NCBI GenBank assembly: GCA_949358305.1
Contig: OX442315.1
Location: 29,724,427-29,788,426 of the forward strand
Length of the DNA: 64,000 nt
Reading direction: 5' to 3'
DNA from: Strigamia acuminata
Lineage: Eukaryota; Arthropoda; Chilopoda; Geophilomorpha; Linotaeniidae
Positions 1 through 12,345 of this stretch are shown here, piece by piece. The translations under genes and the position numbers were made by a program. Numbering within the stretch: position 1 is the stretch's first letter; each line of letters starts with the position of its first letter. The notes below the pieces were generated by a model. It worked only from the letters and a program-made list of their open reading frames with translations. It had not been told where the DNA came from and searched no databases.

Positions 1-246
1 TCTAATTAAAAAAAATTCAACAAACAAAAGGCTGGAAACACACATTAAAGTATTTGTTTCCAGCCTTTTTTATTTTATTTTTTTTTGCTAATTAACAAAC
101 TCGCATGAAAAACAACAAATAATAAAAATAGCAAAGGACATTTTTATGCATGTTTTTCTCCAATAATTCACCCGATATTTAGAACTGTTTACAAAGTATC
201 GCGTGATTTATTGCCCCAAAAAATATATTAATCCAACTAAACCTAC
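1..246 (-). other. Shal: Start of Shal intron 2, truncated by the window edge
   Basis: The sequence to the left of the exon 2 donor (GTAGGT, read on the minus strand) is AT-rich intron. It contains a 15-bp inverted repeat (positions 26-40 and 55-69, 14-nt loop) that could form a hairpin. The next Shal exon is not in the window. Confidence 0.8.
26..69. repeat. Short inverted repeat (15-bp stem hairpin)
   Basis: The arms AAAAGGCTGGAAACA and TGTTTCCAGCCTTTT are exact reverse complements around a 14-nt loop. It lies in Shal intron 2. Origin unknown; it may be a remnant of a small foldback element. Confidence 0.6.
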
Positions 247-409
247 CCTTTGAGCTTTTCGTTTGTCTGCTCGTTGACTCTGATGATAAATGCGACTAAA
301 ATTGGACACGATAACAGGAACAGGAAGAGCGATGACCAACACACCACTTAATGAGCATACGCCACCAACTATTTTACCCGTGATGGTCCCGGGTACCATA
401 TCACCGTAC
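247..409 (-). CDS. Shal: Shal/Kv4 K+ channel, second coding exon (filter end and S6)
   Basis: This 163-nt exon continues the Shal protein after the giant intron, encoding residues 372-426. It completes the split glycine and gives the filter YGDMVP, then the S6 helix with the Kv hinge motif PVPV (about 401-404) and the start of the C-terminal tail ([17 protein letters not shown]). The acceptor is TTATTTATTAG; the donor is GTAGGT directly after an arginine codon (phase 0). Two bases from exon 1 plus 163 make exactly 55 codons with no frame break. The remaining C-terminal exons, which in this family carry the KChIP/DPP-linked cytoplasmic tail, lie to the left of position 1, so the gene is incomplete here. 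Confidence 0.96.
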
Positions 410-1989
410 CTAATAAATAAATAAACAAAAATCAATTACTCATATTCAAAAACCATCCAAAAAAAAATTATTCGTTGAATGAACCGCTATAAATAACAAA
501 AAAAGATCGCTATTATTTAGACTCAACATGGCGCTCTCTCTACTTCCGGGCTTCCACTCGGATATTCAGCTTCGCTTCGAAATGGTTACGAGCTTTTTGA
601 GGTCACACAAAACTGTACCATTAACCAAACATTTTTTCTGCACTCACAAGCCATTTGATCTAAAATGCCCATTTTAAAGCAACTATAGGCTCTCTTCTTA
701 AAACTTCTTCTCTTTGTCAGAATCTTATAAATCACAAAGAGGAAGTTTGAAAAATAAATAACAAAAGACTTTCTTAGATAGATATCTAGTTTATTTTACC
801 ACCTCCTATGCAGAAAAATCAAAACAAAAACAAAAAATTACTTTTATCGACCCAGACGAGTTGATAAAACCTGATATTCTTGCAGATAAACTCAACTATT
901 TATCAAATACTCTTAACAATAGAGAGAAATAACGTTGGTGAAAATAACTCCATTAATTACATCTACTGTGTCTCTTGCTTATCGAGAGTATATCAATAAA
1001 AAACAGTATCTATCTTTCTACACATACTCAAGCCGACAAGATCGATGTCTGTCGATTGGTCACTAGACATGTCCAATTGAGTTCTTTTACTTTCCACCAG
1101 GCTACACTTGAAGACACACAAGGGACTTGGCCACAAGCCAATGAGGGCAAGTCCCCGAGTTGAAGACAAGAATTGGCACACGCTTCAACCTAAATACAAG
1201 CACACACCACAAGGAAACTCAAACTCGCCATTTTAACGTCAACTAGTAATTTTCTAGCTTTTTTTTATTTCTATTCTTTTATTTTCCTCTTTTTGCGAAA
1301 ACTGTCACTTTTAGTTGGGAAAATTCCCTTCACTTTATTAATTAACATGTCCAGCGTCACTTTATTATCGCTTAAAACGCCTTAATAAAGTATGACAATT
1401 TTTTCCCCCGTCGTATAACTTTCATCTCGCCTTTCTATGAAAGTCTCGCAGCAACTACGAAGCAATGTGTTGCTATAGAGACGGTAGAAGCCTCTTTTGC
1501 ACTTGATGATCAAATCTCAGGTTTCAATTTCCCAGCTCACTGCCTGATAAGCTCTTTGCTGACACCGCACTAAGAGAGTGCTTTTTATGCCATTGTCACG
1601 TGGCCTTTTGTTATATCTGTATTAAAAAAATTTAACAAAAAAAATCACAGTATCCGTGTAATAAAGTGAAGTTTTGGTTCGCTGGGGATGAAAATTTGTC
1701 CTAAGTATCGGTATCAACGGTTAACACCCCCGTGATCAGTTCGCCAACTCGGTCAGTCGTCAGACCGCACTGCAAGTTGGTGAAATGCGACAAATAACCC
1801 TTAACCACTGCTGCCGAACCCCTGGAGGCAACGGAATGGGCCCATTGAGAAAAAGGAAGTTACAACTTGAATTGACTCGACATGTTTCCTGCCATGTTTC
1901 ACTCACTCGTTTTGGATTTTATCTTCAGAAATCATTGCTATTTAAAAAAAAAAAAGTTTATAATGAAAAGTAAAGAATTTGTTTTTCTT

Positions 1990-2031
1990 CTATTTATTTA
2001 TTTATTTATTTACTTATTTATTTATTTGTTT
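1990..2031. repeat. (ATTT)n microsatellite
   Basis: About ten tandem ATTT units with one ATTT-to-ACTT interruption. Confidence 0.85.
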
Positions 2032-3634
2032 GGCGAAAAACCAAAACCGAAAATCCAAACAATTTGGTTTTTATGTGTTAAAACTCGAGTTTATGCGCTT
2101 TGGACGTCCATTTTCGTTTATTTCGCGGTACATTTAACTTTAATATATTAAAATAGGTTATATAAAATAAGGGCGTGTCAACCATTTTGTTTTTCATTCG
2201 GCCTAATTTTCAGTCATTCGGCCTGCTGGTTCCACGAATCCACACTTGTTCAATGTCACGTTTCTATTTTTAGATCTTCGATCCATGTGCCGTTGAGTCC
2301 TCTGCTGTTTAAATTTGCTTTTCATCTTTACATTCGATTACTGGCATCAAATCGTTAACCCAGGGACAGCGGTCAAACATTAATACATTAATAATTATGT
2401 TTACCCATGTGGAGTGCAGTATTAACATTTTAAATTTCTTGTTTATGTAACTTTTTTTAAAAAAATTTGTCAGAAATTATTAATTTAAAGCATGTTATGC
2501 GTTGTAATGCAACTTGGGTTTCACTATTTGTTTACTGCGCAATTTATTTTTATTTTAGGGCTGAAACATGTGAGAAAGATATTAATTACGACGCTGGATC
2601 CACGCCCTTTTGACTTTATCCCTTTAATCAATTAATTCTTCCAATTAAAAATGAAGTTTTAATACTTCAAGTTGGATGTTTACGTTGCTTTCAGAGGCAG
2701 GTAAACGTTTTGTTTTCATCCCTCAGTGGCAATTGTTGATAAATGAAGTGTCAGTTACATCTGAAGAAATGAGGAAAAAGTTCCCATTATTTTTAGTCTG
2801 GGATAAAATTAATCTAAGCAAACATTTTGAAAAAATATTCAAACTTACCTCGCAATCTTAAATAATTAAAAAATTACCACGGATTTGACGCATTTCCCTC
2901 GTGTTTCTATTTTAAAACTAATTAATTATTGGCTCTGCTAACGAGTCCCTAACATATTCAAAAAGTAAACAGAAAACACGTCATTTATGATGTTTTACAG
3001 CAAAGCTCAAGGAGCAGCACTTATTTTTGCATTAAGAAACGTTCTTCAATTATTAAACCTTTTAATTTTCATAATCAAATTACTTTTTCATGTTCAATTC
3101 ACGGAAAGCGCATCAAATTTGAATTTCCTTTCTAACAAAAGTCAAAAACATCTTTTTCCAAAGCACAGTTGACAATTATAGGTTTGGGTAAACTTTAAAG
3201 CCCTTCCATTCACTCGAGAACATGGGTGTGCGTGAGAACTGTCTGATATCACTCAGAGATTTCAAGCCAAGCAAATAGTGAAGGAAAACATGGCACGCCC
3301 ACAATGAGGAATTTTGCCAGAATATTTCCTATCCACAAACAAACTAATTTTTTTCAATTACCTAAATGGAATTAAATTAACCAATTTGATCAATTTACTA
3401 CATCCTTTTCCCCCCATTCTTCTTTCTTCAAGTACTATTAGAAGAAATCAATTGATGGAGGTTTGCAGTTAAGTTAACATGAGCTCGGCGATTACGTCAC
3501 AAAGACTGTATGTATGTCACGATTTCAATTGAAAAGCAATTCGCTTTTCTATTGTCATTGGAATGCAGCGCCAGAAATCTAGCAAAAGTGGCAAAAAAAT
3601 TCCCAACACAACCTCTGAACAATAATGTCGTGTG

Positions 3635-3725
3635 AATCAGTGGTCAACTCTCCAAAATCCGTCTGTCTGGTGACAAGAAGGTGAAATACAGACACGTGCG
3701 TTGAGTTCGAATCCAAGTTTCGAGT
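3635..3725 (+). repeat. tRNA-like SINE head fragment (box A/box B-like)
   Basis: A box A-like stretch (ATCAGTGGTCAACTC) is followed about 70 nt later by a good box B (GAGTTCGAATCCAA). The spacing is longer than in a functional tRNA, and no cloverleaf or CCA-ready acceptor stem is visible, so I read it as tRNA-derived SINE debris. Confidence 0.3.
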
Positions 3726-3768
3726 AAATTGCTTAAAAATGATTTCAATGTTTAAACTACGCTTAATT

Positions 3769-3814
3769 TAAACTGCAGTAGGCTGGCCCTTCTAGGCCAC
3801 CATACTGCAGTTTA
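3769..3814. repeat. Short inverted repeat hairpin
   Basis: TAAACTGCAGTA and TACTGCAGTTTA are exact 12-bp arms. The intervening 22 nt contain a further GGC...GCC pairing, so the whole 46 nt can fold into one hairpin. Function unknown. Confidence 0.6.
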
Positions 3815-4156
3815 TTTTCTGTGCAAACATTAAAACAATAAATGTTTTTTTTTTTTTTTTTAGGAAATAAAAAATACCGGAAGTAATAACAATATTTTCT
3901 TGGCTGTTGTTGTTTTTACACAAATGCATTTGGCATCAAGATTCCAAATGCAAACTTGCTGGCCAAATAAATTTGGAAGCAAAATGGTGGACTAATGTTG
4001 CAAGAATTTCACCAGTTTGAAAAAGTTGGAAATCAGCAAATGCTAAGAGAAAATCAGCAGTCAGTGCATGTAGGCCGGCGAGGTATATTCCCATTGTAAA
4101 AATGTAATAAAAAACACTTTTTTCATCACGTTTCAATTCAACAATAGGTGGAAATA

Positions 4157-4340
4157 CACTCAATCAGCAATGTTTCTCATTGGCTGCTGAGTGCTGATAG
4201 TGATAAACATAAAAAGACGTCTTGCCCTTGACAGTAGAGAGAATGACTCCACGGCATGATGAGAAAACAGAGTTGGAGAGTTATTTTTTGGCAAAATTTA
4301 TGCCAAAAATTGTATAAATAAAATCACTCAATCAGCAATG
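4157..4340. mobile_element. 152-bp insertion flanked by 16-bp direct repeats
   Basis: The 16-mer CACTCAATCAGCAATG occurs exactly at 4,157-4,172 and again at 4,325-4,340. The 152 bp between them end in an A-rich stretch (GTATAAATAAAAT). Long exact target-site-like duplications plus an A-rich end are the signature of LINE-mediated retroposition. The insert contains GTTATTTTTTGGC, similar to an Sm-protein binding site, followed by a small GGCA...TGCC stem. I could not match it to a known snRNA. Confidence 0.5.
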
Positions 4341-5504
4341 CATACAAAAGCTAATTTATTAAATAATTGAAATATCAAAATCAAAAGTAAAATTTTTTTT
4401 TTTTGGAATGGAAAGTTAGTGGCCAAATAGTAATGGAGTCATTAATATTTTATGTATAAATCGGCATCAAAGCTTTCAAACTAATAGTGTATAGGGAGAC
4501 ATTTGTTCTTACTCTGAGAAGCTTTCCAGTATGTCTCTGTCAAATTGTCAAAAGATTGCTGTTTTCAAATTTATATTCTACTTTAGATCCAAACAAGAAA
4601 AATAAATAAGTCTGCAACCAATATCTAATGTTAAATTCATTGGTTTATTTAAATATGTTTGTATTTGTCTAGGGAAAGCTAGTACTCAGTTTAAATCTTC
4701 TACCTGCTTAAAATTTCAAGTACATTTCAAGCAGCTTAACTCGGAATAAAACTCGAATCTTGTATATTTTTTAATCCAAAATAAAGGTGGAATTGGTGGT
4801 AAAATTTAACCCCATTAAGCAAAAGTCAGCTTAAAATTAATTCCAGTTGAGCGCACTTTTAACCTTTAGCTCCTTAGAACAAGACATTTCACTTCCACAA
4901 ACAACATTTCAAACCACAAATAGGTACAACCAACTCCACTTTCCGGCACGGACTTTAGATCAACTCCACCAATTCCGGTGGGGGTTTTGCTGGAAGATAA
5001 AGAATTGAGAGAACTGACGAATTTACGACTTCTTGGATTGCAGCGCTGAAGCTTGTGCGAGTGCAAGAAAAAGATTTCAACTGAGTCCTTAGTTCCTCCG
5101 TTCACGTGAAGAAATAAACCCTCATAGGGTCATAAATGTAAAATGTGTTACACATATTAGGTATGACATCCCCCTCCCCCTGTATTCATCGCCACTTCAG
5201 TAACCATTAATACGAAAAAAAAAATGTATGAAAAACGACCGATTTTACATAGAAATTAATTTTGAAAATTAAATTTACAAATGCTGCATTCCTGGAATAT
5301 TTTTTAAAAAATGTAGTTATTAATATTAAGCAGAGTTGAATGCCACAAGAGACTTATATCGAAAAATGGCTGGTTCGTCTGGTGGGGAGAAAATGGGAAA
5401 TTAACATAGAACTTCATTCAAACTGTTTAAATTAAATACAAATCAGTGTAATAATAAGTTTAAAGTAAAAGTACAAACGCACTGACTGGTATACAGTAAG
5501 TAAA

Positions 5505-5845
5505 AGTAGTCACAAGTGGTCAATTTGTTACCTATCATCAACTGGGTATGAAAACAGATAATTCTGATTAGATATTCAGAATTATTCAGATAAATCTCGT
5601 AGATAGAATAATCATAAACAAAAAAAAAAACAACTCCTAATTTCTGTTGCAGCGCATGCGCAGAATGTATCGCCATAAGGTTGCTATAAGGTTGCCATAG
5701 CATAAATATCTGGGCTTTGTCCAAGGCTCAATCCCTAGCCAACAGTTTTCAATGGATGTTTGTATCTTGTCAAATTCGCATTAATAAAGGGAAGGAAAAG
5801 AGATACGTATTCACAAAGTGACACGTTGAGGTCACTACACAAAAG
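5505..5845 (+). repeat. Dispersed repeat family A, copy 1
   Basis: This stretch is clearly homologous to the reverse complement of 19,915-20,402. Shared blocks include CAGATAATTCTGATTAGA, the GTTGC(A/G)GCGCATGCG block, ATATCTGGGCTTT, CCAACxGTTTTCAA and AAGTGACAxGTT with GTCACTACA. The copies differ by many substitutions and indels, so it is an old mobile element. No coding capacity is seen and the superfamily is unknown. Confidence 0.65.
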
Positions 5846-6084
5846 TGGATTTCACGTCCTAAATGTTTATGATAAATTGAACTATTTGTTAATTACTTGA
5901 GAAATGATAAAAGGAAGTTTGCCACGATAATTAAAAAAAAAAGTTTTTAATACATTGCTGAAATGATTTATTTAACACAACAAAATTATGGCTGATGTTA
6001 TCGGGTCACAATCAGGTGACATTGTAGCTCACGGATGTGAGCGCGTGTCAATTATTGGTTGTGACAGCTACGACATTCAGTGCT

Positions 6085-6165
6085 GGATCTGGGTATTATA
6101 ATTGGGAATGCACGTGACTGGCAATCAGAGGAACTGTGATTCGATTCCCAATAATCGACTCTTCG
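6085..6165 (+). repeat. tRNA-like SINE head fragment
   Basis: The segment contains GTGACTGGCAATCAGAGG (anticodon-arm-like) followed by a good box B (GATTCGATTCCC). Box A is weak and no complete cloverleaf folds, so a degraded tRNA-derived SINE is the likeliest reading. Confidence 0.3.
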
Positions 6166-6689
6166 GAATCCGAGCTGTTTGTTTTTCTGTCATTAACGTA
6201 TGCTTTCATAGAGTTTGTGAACAGATATATTGAGCTACTAGCAATATTTTCTTATTTTAATACATTTAGAAGTGTCACTCTACTCTATTCTTTTATGAAA
6301 GAGTGTTCACTCAAATGATTTTTTTAAAAACTCCATTACGTTAAACGAACAAATGAGCTTAGTGAATCATGTCGCCACAAGTGTGCAGCAGTGCACAGCT
6401 CGATTAATCACAACAAACTCAACGTCTTTCTTCAGTGGTACCACGAACTCAATAAAAAGTAATATGTCACTCACTTTGAGAAATAAAAACACGTGAGTTT
6501 CAATTACTGCCACTGGATATCGGTGAAGAAAGTTATCGCAATGCATGATTCCCATTAGGTCTGGCAATGTTTTTCAACAAAAAGACACGAGAAATTGACA
6601 AAAGTATAGAAATACATAGTCACATCTGCCAGTGTCATGCTACTTGAAGTGTTCTTCACTCCAATGCACGTCACTTGTTATTTCTTATT

Positions 6690-6765
6690 CTTAATTTGTG
6701 ACACTGCCTTTCCGCAGCGCCAGCTACATGTTACTTTGAATAAACTAGTCAGTTATGTAAATCTC
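6690..6765 (+). repeat. Dispersed repeat family D, copy 1
   Basis: About 60 bp around AATTTGTGACACTGCCTTTC match the reverse complement of 13,540-13,610 with few differences (CTGCCTTT, GCAGCGCCA). Chance reading frames across both copies therefore give similar peptides. Element type unknown. Confidence 0.55.
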
Positions 6766-7357
6766 AACTACACCAACGGTCACGTTATTTGCATACTCCA
6801 TTACAGTTTCAAATACTTAATCAAGACAGACTACTACTCTTTATTGCACCCGTCGTGTTCGTGCATATTGACTTCTGATGCAGTTAATATGACATTCGCC
6901 TTTCCTCAAACGATTAAGTTTAAAAGAGCGACGTTTAAATCTACACCTTCAAAGTGAATTATTTACCTTTTGTACTTAATAAACCTTAGGCTGTCGGAAA
7001 TGGCTTTTTTTTTGTATTGAACTAAAGATTTGTCTCAAGTCTGAATTGCACTTTGTGGCTGCAGATGTAGATCATTTTAAAATTTAATTTCTTACTATTT
7101 AAAAAAAAAAATCATAAAATGAAACCTTGCAACTACACTTGTGATAATTAATAGACAAACGGCTCGTTTTAATCACCTTCAACGACTATTTCTGCATTCA
7201 ATTAAGAAGCAATTGTAATTTTCTCCATCTGTTCGACATTTATCATCACCTCAGCAAAGTCAAATGAACAGCACAATAAAAAGCTTGCCAGACCTGATGA
7301 AACCCGTGTTGACTATTAGGGCTAAAAGTAAAAGACCATCAGGTATTCCGTTCGATA

Positions 7358-7371
7358 GTTACCATGGTAAC
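7358..7371. promoter_or_regulatory. Perfect RFX X-box-like palindrome
   Basis: GTTACCATGGTAAC is a perfect 14-bp palindrome and fits the RFX-family X-box consensus GTTNCCATGGNAAC. It lies deep in Shal intron 1, where an enhancer is possible. Binding is an inference from sequence only. Confidence 0.4.
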
Positions 7372-7770
7372 AATGCATGTTATCTTTATCTGTAATCCAT
7401 TAGACAGATACGAAGACGGTGTGAAGAGGGATAAACTATGGCATAGCTTAATCTTTGCTGTAAATCTTTTCCCCAACATTTTTATCTCCAACTTAATTCC
7501 CTTCATTAAGGCAATTATTTAAAAGGTTTTTAAAACATTAAAAAATCTCATTTCCATTTTAAAAGACTTAAATGCTTACTGCATATATTAGTTTTGGCTT
7601 TTCTAACCCGCAGATATGATTTATTAAACAACAAAGCTGGTCATCATCAAACTGTTAACGTCTGCCGTTATCGCCAAGGAATAACGATGGCCTCGATCGT
7701 TCTTACAAGTTTCTAAATTATTACTCGGTTAGTTCGAAGTCTAGGCCATCTCAAAGCAAAAACGCTTATA

Positions 7771-8270
7771 ATAGAGAGTTTGCGGGAGGCATTTTTCCCT
7801 TATTTTGTGCCACGTTACACTATTTTAGTGCCATATCGTAAGGGAAAAATCTTTAGTGTATCGTTTTCAACACTAAATTAAAATATAGCGCAGCCAATCA
7901 CAATTGAGAACACTATATTGTTAGCTCCGCCCATTGCTTGCAAATGGCGATTATTTTGTTGTCCCGATCAAACACATCAGTCATAGGTATGTAGATTGAA
8001 TGACAAGTGAGGCCAAAAATTAAATTTTAGGCACAAAACCATACTTTATAGGCATAATAATGGAATTTTATGCAGAAATGTGCACATTTACGTCCCCAAA
8101 TTGAATTTTTAGGCTCAAAATTACTAACTGTCAATAGTTGGCTGAAATAGTGTAGTGATAAGGGAAAAGTGCAGCCCGCAAAAACTTAATTTATCATTTT
8201 TCCCTTACACTATTTTTATACAGTATAGTCTTTAACTGTAAGGGAAAAATGCATCCCGCAAACTCTCTAT
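7771..8270. mobile_element. MITE-like element with about 31-bp terminal inverted repeats
   Basis: The left end ATAGAGAGTTTGCGGGAGGC and the right end GCATCCCGCAAACTCTCTAT are inverted copies that continue through ATTTTTCCCTTA with one mismatch over about 31 bp. Internal TAAGGGAAAA/TTTTCCCTTA repeats recur near both ends. TA lies at each edge, compatible with a TA target duplication (Tc1/mariner-like or related). It has no transposase frame, so it is non-autonomous. Confidence 0.75.
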
Positions 8271-8574
8271 TTGGTCTGAAAACATACCGTACGTTAACTC
8301 TTTAACCACCTGCACAGAGATACAAGGTGGATAAAGTAATTTAGACTAAACAGCATTTTAACCAACACATTTAAACTGTTAGGTATCGATAACATCTAAA
8401 TTAAAGCTAGGCTTAAGTGCTGTTAATATGCAACAATACCATGTGAACCTATTGTCGCTTTCCGAATCTGAGTTTGAAAACAAAAGTCTCTGCGATGCCA
8501 TGTTACACAATTGTTGATTGAATCCACACAATTGTTGAATGTATGTAAAACGTAATTTGTAAAATAGTGGTGAA

Positions 8575-8700
8575 CTCGGTTAGTGGAAAACCTAATTTAA
8601 TTTTAGTGGAAAAACTAATTAATTTGGATAAGTGAAAGAGAAAAATTTATTAAGTGGGAAATTAAATATTTTATTAGTGGGAAATTCAGGGAAATTAGGG
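8575..8700. repeat. Degenerate short tandem repeat (TTAGTGGRAA units)
   Basis: The motif AGTGGAAAA / AGTGGGAAATT recurs at irregular 20-30 bp spacing at least five times. It looks like a decayed minisatellite. Confidence 0.45.
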
Positions 8701-8817
8701 GGGTAATAAATGGAGTCCTAACCTTACCGAGTAACAATTGTACGGTTGCTAGGCATTTGATGCCTGACTATTGGACACGCACTCTTCATCACAATACGCT
8801 TCAATCTCAATCTAACA

Positions 8818-8965
8818 TCAAAAATGGTGGGCGAGTTAGTCTGTTTTCAGTCGCAGAGGGCATGCGATTGACATTTAAACAACAAAACATGTTTAGCTGC
8901 AAGTTATAAATGGCTTTATGGCTGCACCTACAGATTTAAAAACTGCACTTCATGGGAAAACAATC
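8818..8965 (+). repeat. Dispersed repeat family B, copy 1
   Basis: The sequence shares ordered blocks with 17,105-17,240 and 31,432-31,530: AAAATGGTGG, GTCTGTTTTCAGTCGCAG, GGGCATG, GACATTTAAACAACAAAACA and TGCAAGTT. Three diverged copies in the same orientation indicate an old interspersed element. Confidence 0.55.
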
Positions 8966-9703
8966 CTTTTCTCACATAGTTTGCTGACAGCTACCGACGA
9001 TTTTGTGTAAGAACATAGCAATCCATCAATAAATCCAAGATTGATGGACTTATTGGTCGTCCTTCAACGGAAATCCAAGATGCCCATTGACGGTCATTTT
9101 GACCTTTCTGCTCCAGCGTGTTCAGAATCAATGGATCTGATAATCTTGAGCTCAGAGACGTATTGCAATGGTCTGTTTTTTGTAGTTGACCAGAGATTGA
9201 ACATCCTTCTTGGATTTCTGTAATATCGATTGGAGATACAGTGGGATTTTGATGGTTATTAAATCCAAGTCCAATTTAAAATGTAATTTGAAAACTGCTC
9301 ATTTTTATCGATCAATTTGGTATAATACTTTTCAATTGACCAAATTATTTGACCAATTGAGACAAAAAAAAAGACTCATCATAATGAGTGGCCGGACCGA
9401 TGAAAGTCATTTCCAATATTACGTTCTATACTAAAATATTGATACCAATCTGATCTGATTTGAAATAAAATCGTAATTTAATTGTAAATGCAGATTTTCT
9501 CGGGTAGTTTGAAAACCTGTTTTGTTTAGTGTCAATATGAGTGTATAAATCAACAAGTTGGCCTTAATTTTGAACGTATTGTAACTCGAAAATATTTCAT
9601 TAGGATTAAGTAATCGATATATATTAATATTTTTTATTTTATTTTAAATAAAACCGATTCAGGTCAGGTTGAAAAAAATTGCTATTTAATAAATCAAATT
9701 TAT

Positions 9704-9708
<5 letters not shown>

Positions 9709-9734
<26 letters not shown>

Positions 9735-9752
9735 TTCTAAAAAAAAAAAAAT
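9709..9752. repeat. Poly-A tract with TTCT interruption
   Basis: Two A runs separated by TTCT. This may be the tail of a retroposed element, though no body was identified. Confidence 0.6.
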
Positions 9753-12264
9753 TAACCCACTTTAATGATTATCAGACTTAATTAGATAATAAATTAATAA
9801 TTTTCCATTTGGCAAATTAGCTCGTGTTGCTATTTCGGTCGCCGAGCAACGACAATGTCCGTTACGACTGACGCCATGATCAGCGAGAGTGGTCTTAAAC
9901 ACGCAGAATAATTTCTAATTTACTGTCTTATAAATTTGTATATAGTTCGTGAACTTTACGCATAAAATCTGCATCAACCAAAAATCAAAATTCCAACGCA
10001 ACCATTCCAACTGACACGTCATTGTGAGATTCACGACGACAAATCAACTGCAGATTTCTCGCTCTTTCATTCATCACCTTGCCATAATCAACTCCCGTAT
10101 AAAAAATTAAATTCCATGACAAAAGCTTTTCCTCCTTCCTCGAGTGAACTTTCGTCCAAACCTCCACGTTAAACCACTGGAAATAAAAATCCTAATAGGT
10201 ATCCAGAGGTTAAATCAAGAGCAGACGAGGAATAGGAGCTTTATGCTGTGCTCAGCACGCTTGCTTTGCGGTCACGAGATTAAAAGGTCAACATTTTCTC
10301 GCCATATTTAGAAGAACCATCAATAAACATTTTTGGGCAATGTGCATTTTATTTTTTTTTACCATTTTTTCTAAAGCTAAATTACTTCTATTAATAATTT
10401 ATTTGTCACTTACGTAATCTAATCTGTAAAAGCATTAACCAAATTAAGCCTTAATAGATAAAATGTGAAAAGTTTCAAACTGGAGGTATTTTGACTGACA
10501 CTTATGAGTTGGGAATAGTCTTTCAGTTTACACAGTTTATATGGCACAAATCCAATCTCTTATGTTTTCTCTCTTTTTTTAATGCAGCAAAAAATAAAAC
10601 GAGGATGAGAAAAGGAGAAAAAAATGCAAACAAACATGCGAGTGAAAAAGGAAACCGGTGTTGACAGGAGAAAGCGCTTTTCTCAATTTGCGTTTATACA
10701 CACGCGATGTTATCTGTCCCAAACTAAAACGTTGAACTCCGCGAATTACAAACAATTGTTTAAAATAATAAAATCATCGTGATTAATCGATTTTCGCAAT
10801 CAGTTTTGGCAGTATACTTGGGTTGGCTTTCCTGCACCAATGCAAAAAAGTCGGCTTTCAGGGTGTGCTTTTTATCTCATGGGGTTTAAAATATTAATAA
10901 ATGCGCACAATTAATGTTGATTAAACATGAAATAAGTTACTTCTCATTAAATATGACGGCACTAACAAAATTTTTGGGTGAATCATTTCTTAATCTTTTT
11001 AAAGTCGTCGAAATTATTTTTTTTTTTATACTATAATAAAAAAAAAAACAATTTTTTTCATTTCCAAATATCGATTTGCTCCCATATACAATTGAAGCTT
11101 CTAAAAATAAACCTCTGACCAAAATGTCAATTTTTCTCACGATTCATTTTTCACAATCGACTCCTTTTTAATTTAAAAAATAAAATAAAATCAATAAAAA
11201 AAAAACTCCACAATTTAAAACTAACAATTCCTCATTCCTTATTTAAAAAAATATTCCCACCAAAAAAATTAAACCTAAAAAAATAGTTATTATCTATCAG
11301 CTTGACAGGTGTTTACACCTGGGGTTAAATTTCTTTCCTCCAACACCACACTAAAAGCCCAGAAAAGACAATTTTAGCCTCAAACTCTTTAACGAGGCCT
11401 TTCATTGGTCTGGGCCAGCATTGCCGTTATTCGAGACGAGACTAATCTCATGGTGAAAACCTTCCTTAACAAGACCTTCAATAAATGAAACGCAAAACTC
11501 AACTATCAACCAAAAGTGTACAGAAAGAGTGCATTCAGGCATTATGGATAGTTTTGAAAGTTCGTAAAGTCGATTTGCAATATTTTTTATAAAATGATGT
11601 GATATTAGCATAATTTATGACACTTTACACACTTCCTGTCGCGCGTCACTCAATCTCAATTAAAAACACCTCCTTGACGTTAGCTTCCCTGCTCAGCCTT
11701 TCTCCATTCGATTTTGTATGACCCACTCTTCTACAAACACCAGTTTTTACAATAGTCATGTTTAATGTCAGATTCCAGTTTTCCAAAAAAAATAATTAAT
11801 AATCAATGTCAAAATGGTAATTCCCACCTATACTGAAGACCAAATCACAAAAAAAAAACTTTAATTAAACGCATAATTTTTTCATCCCTTGATGCATCTT
11901 AATAATGCAGGTGTAACCTCGTTAAAGCACTCCATTGTCTCGCAAGATTTTATCCTTGAAAATTAAACGTCAAGCGGGTTTATTACTTATTTTATAGTCT
12001 ATTAACAGACAGTACATTTTTTTACCTTTAAGTATAGTTTAAGAATAGTTTTCCTAGACCTTTTGGCATGTGCAGATTATACACTACATATACAGTTTGG
12101 TTTATGAATTTCTGCAGCCTCGTATGTGCGAAACCAGGCCAATACAAATAAAATCCAATTGAATGAATTTCAGTGCTTCTTGAAAATTGTGTCCGCGCCG
12201 ATTATTGGTTCATGGAAGATTTGCTGAACATGAAAATTCCACACACAAAAGCGCCAGAATGAAA

Positions 12265-12345
12265 CTTTTCGTCCCAGTGTAGTGGAAAAACCGTACGTGT
12301 TCTATGCAGTGAACTAAAATTCGATTCTCAGAAGCCAAACTTTCC
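12265..12345 (+). repeat. tRNA-like SINE head fragment
   Basis: A box A-like CAGTGTAGTGG is followed about 45 nt later by box B-like AATTCGATTCTC. No full cloverleaf is present. It is probably a tRNA-derived SINE remnant. Confidence 0.35.

Noticed and set aside
1329-1674. Inverted CTTCACTTTATTA / TAATAAAGTGAAG pair as a MITE
   Set aside because: Only 13 bp, AT-rich, no target duplication and no second copy seen.
6637-6957. 106-codon open frame whose peptide resembles one near 13,405-13,599
   Set aside because: The similarity is fully explained by repeat family D in both places. The rest of the two peptides does not match.
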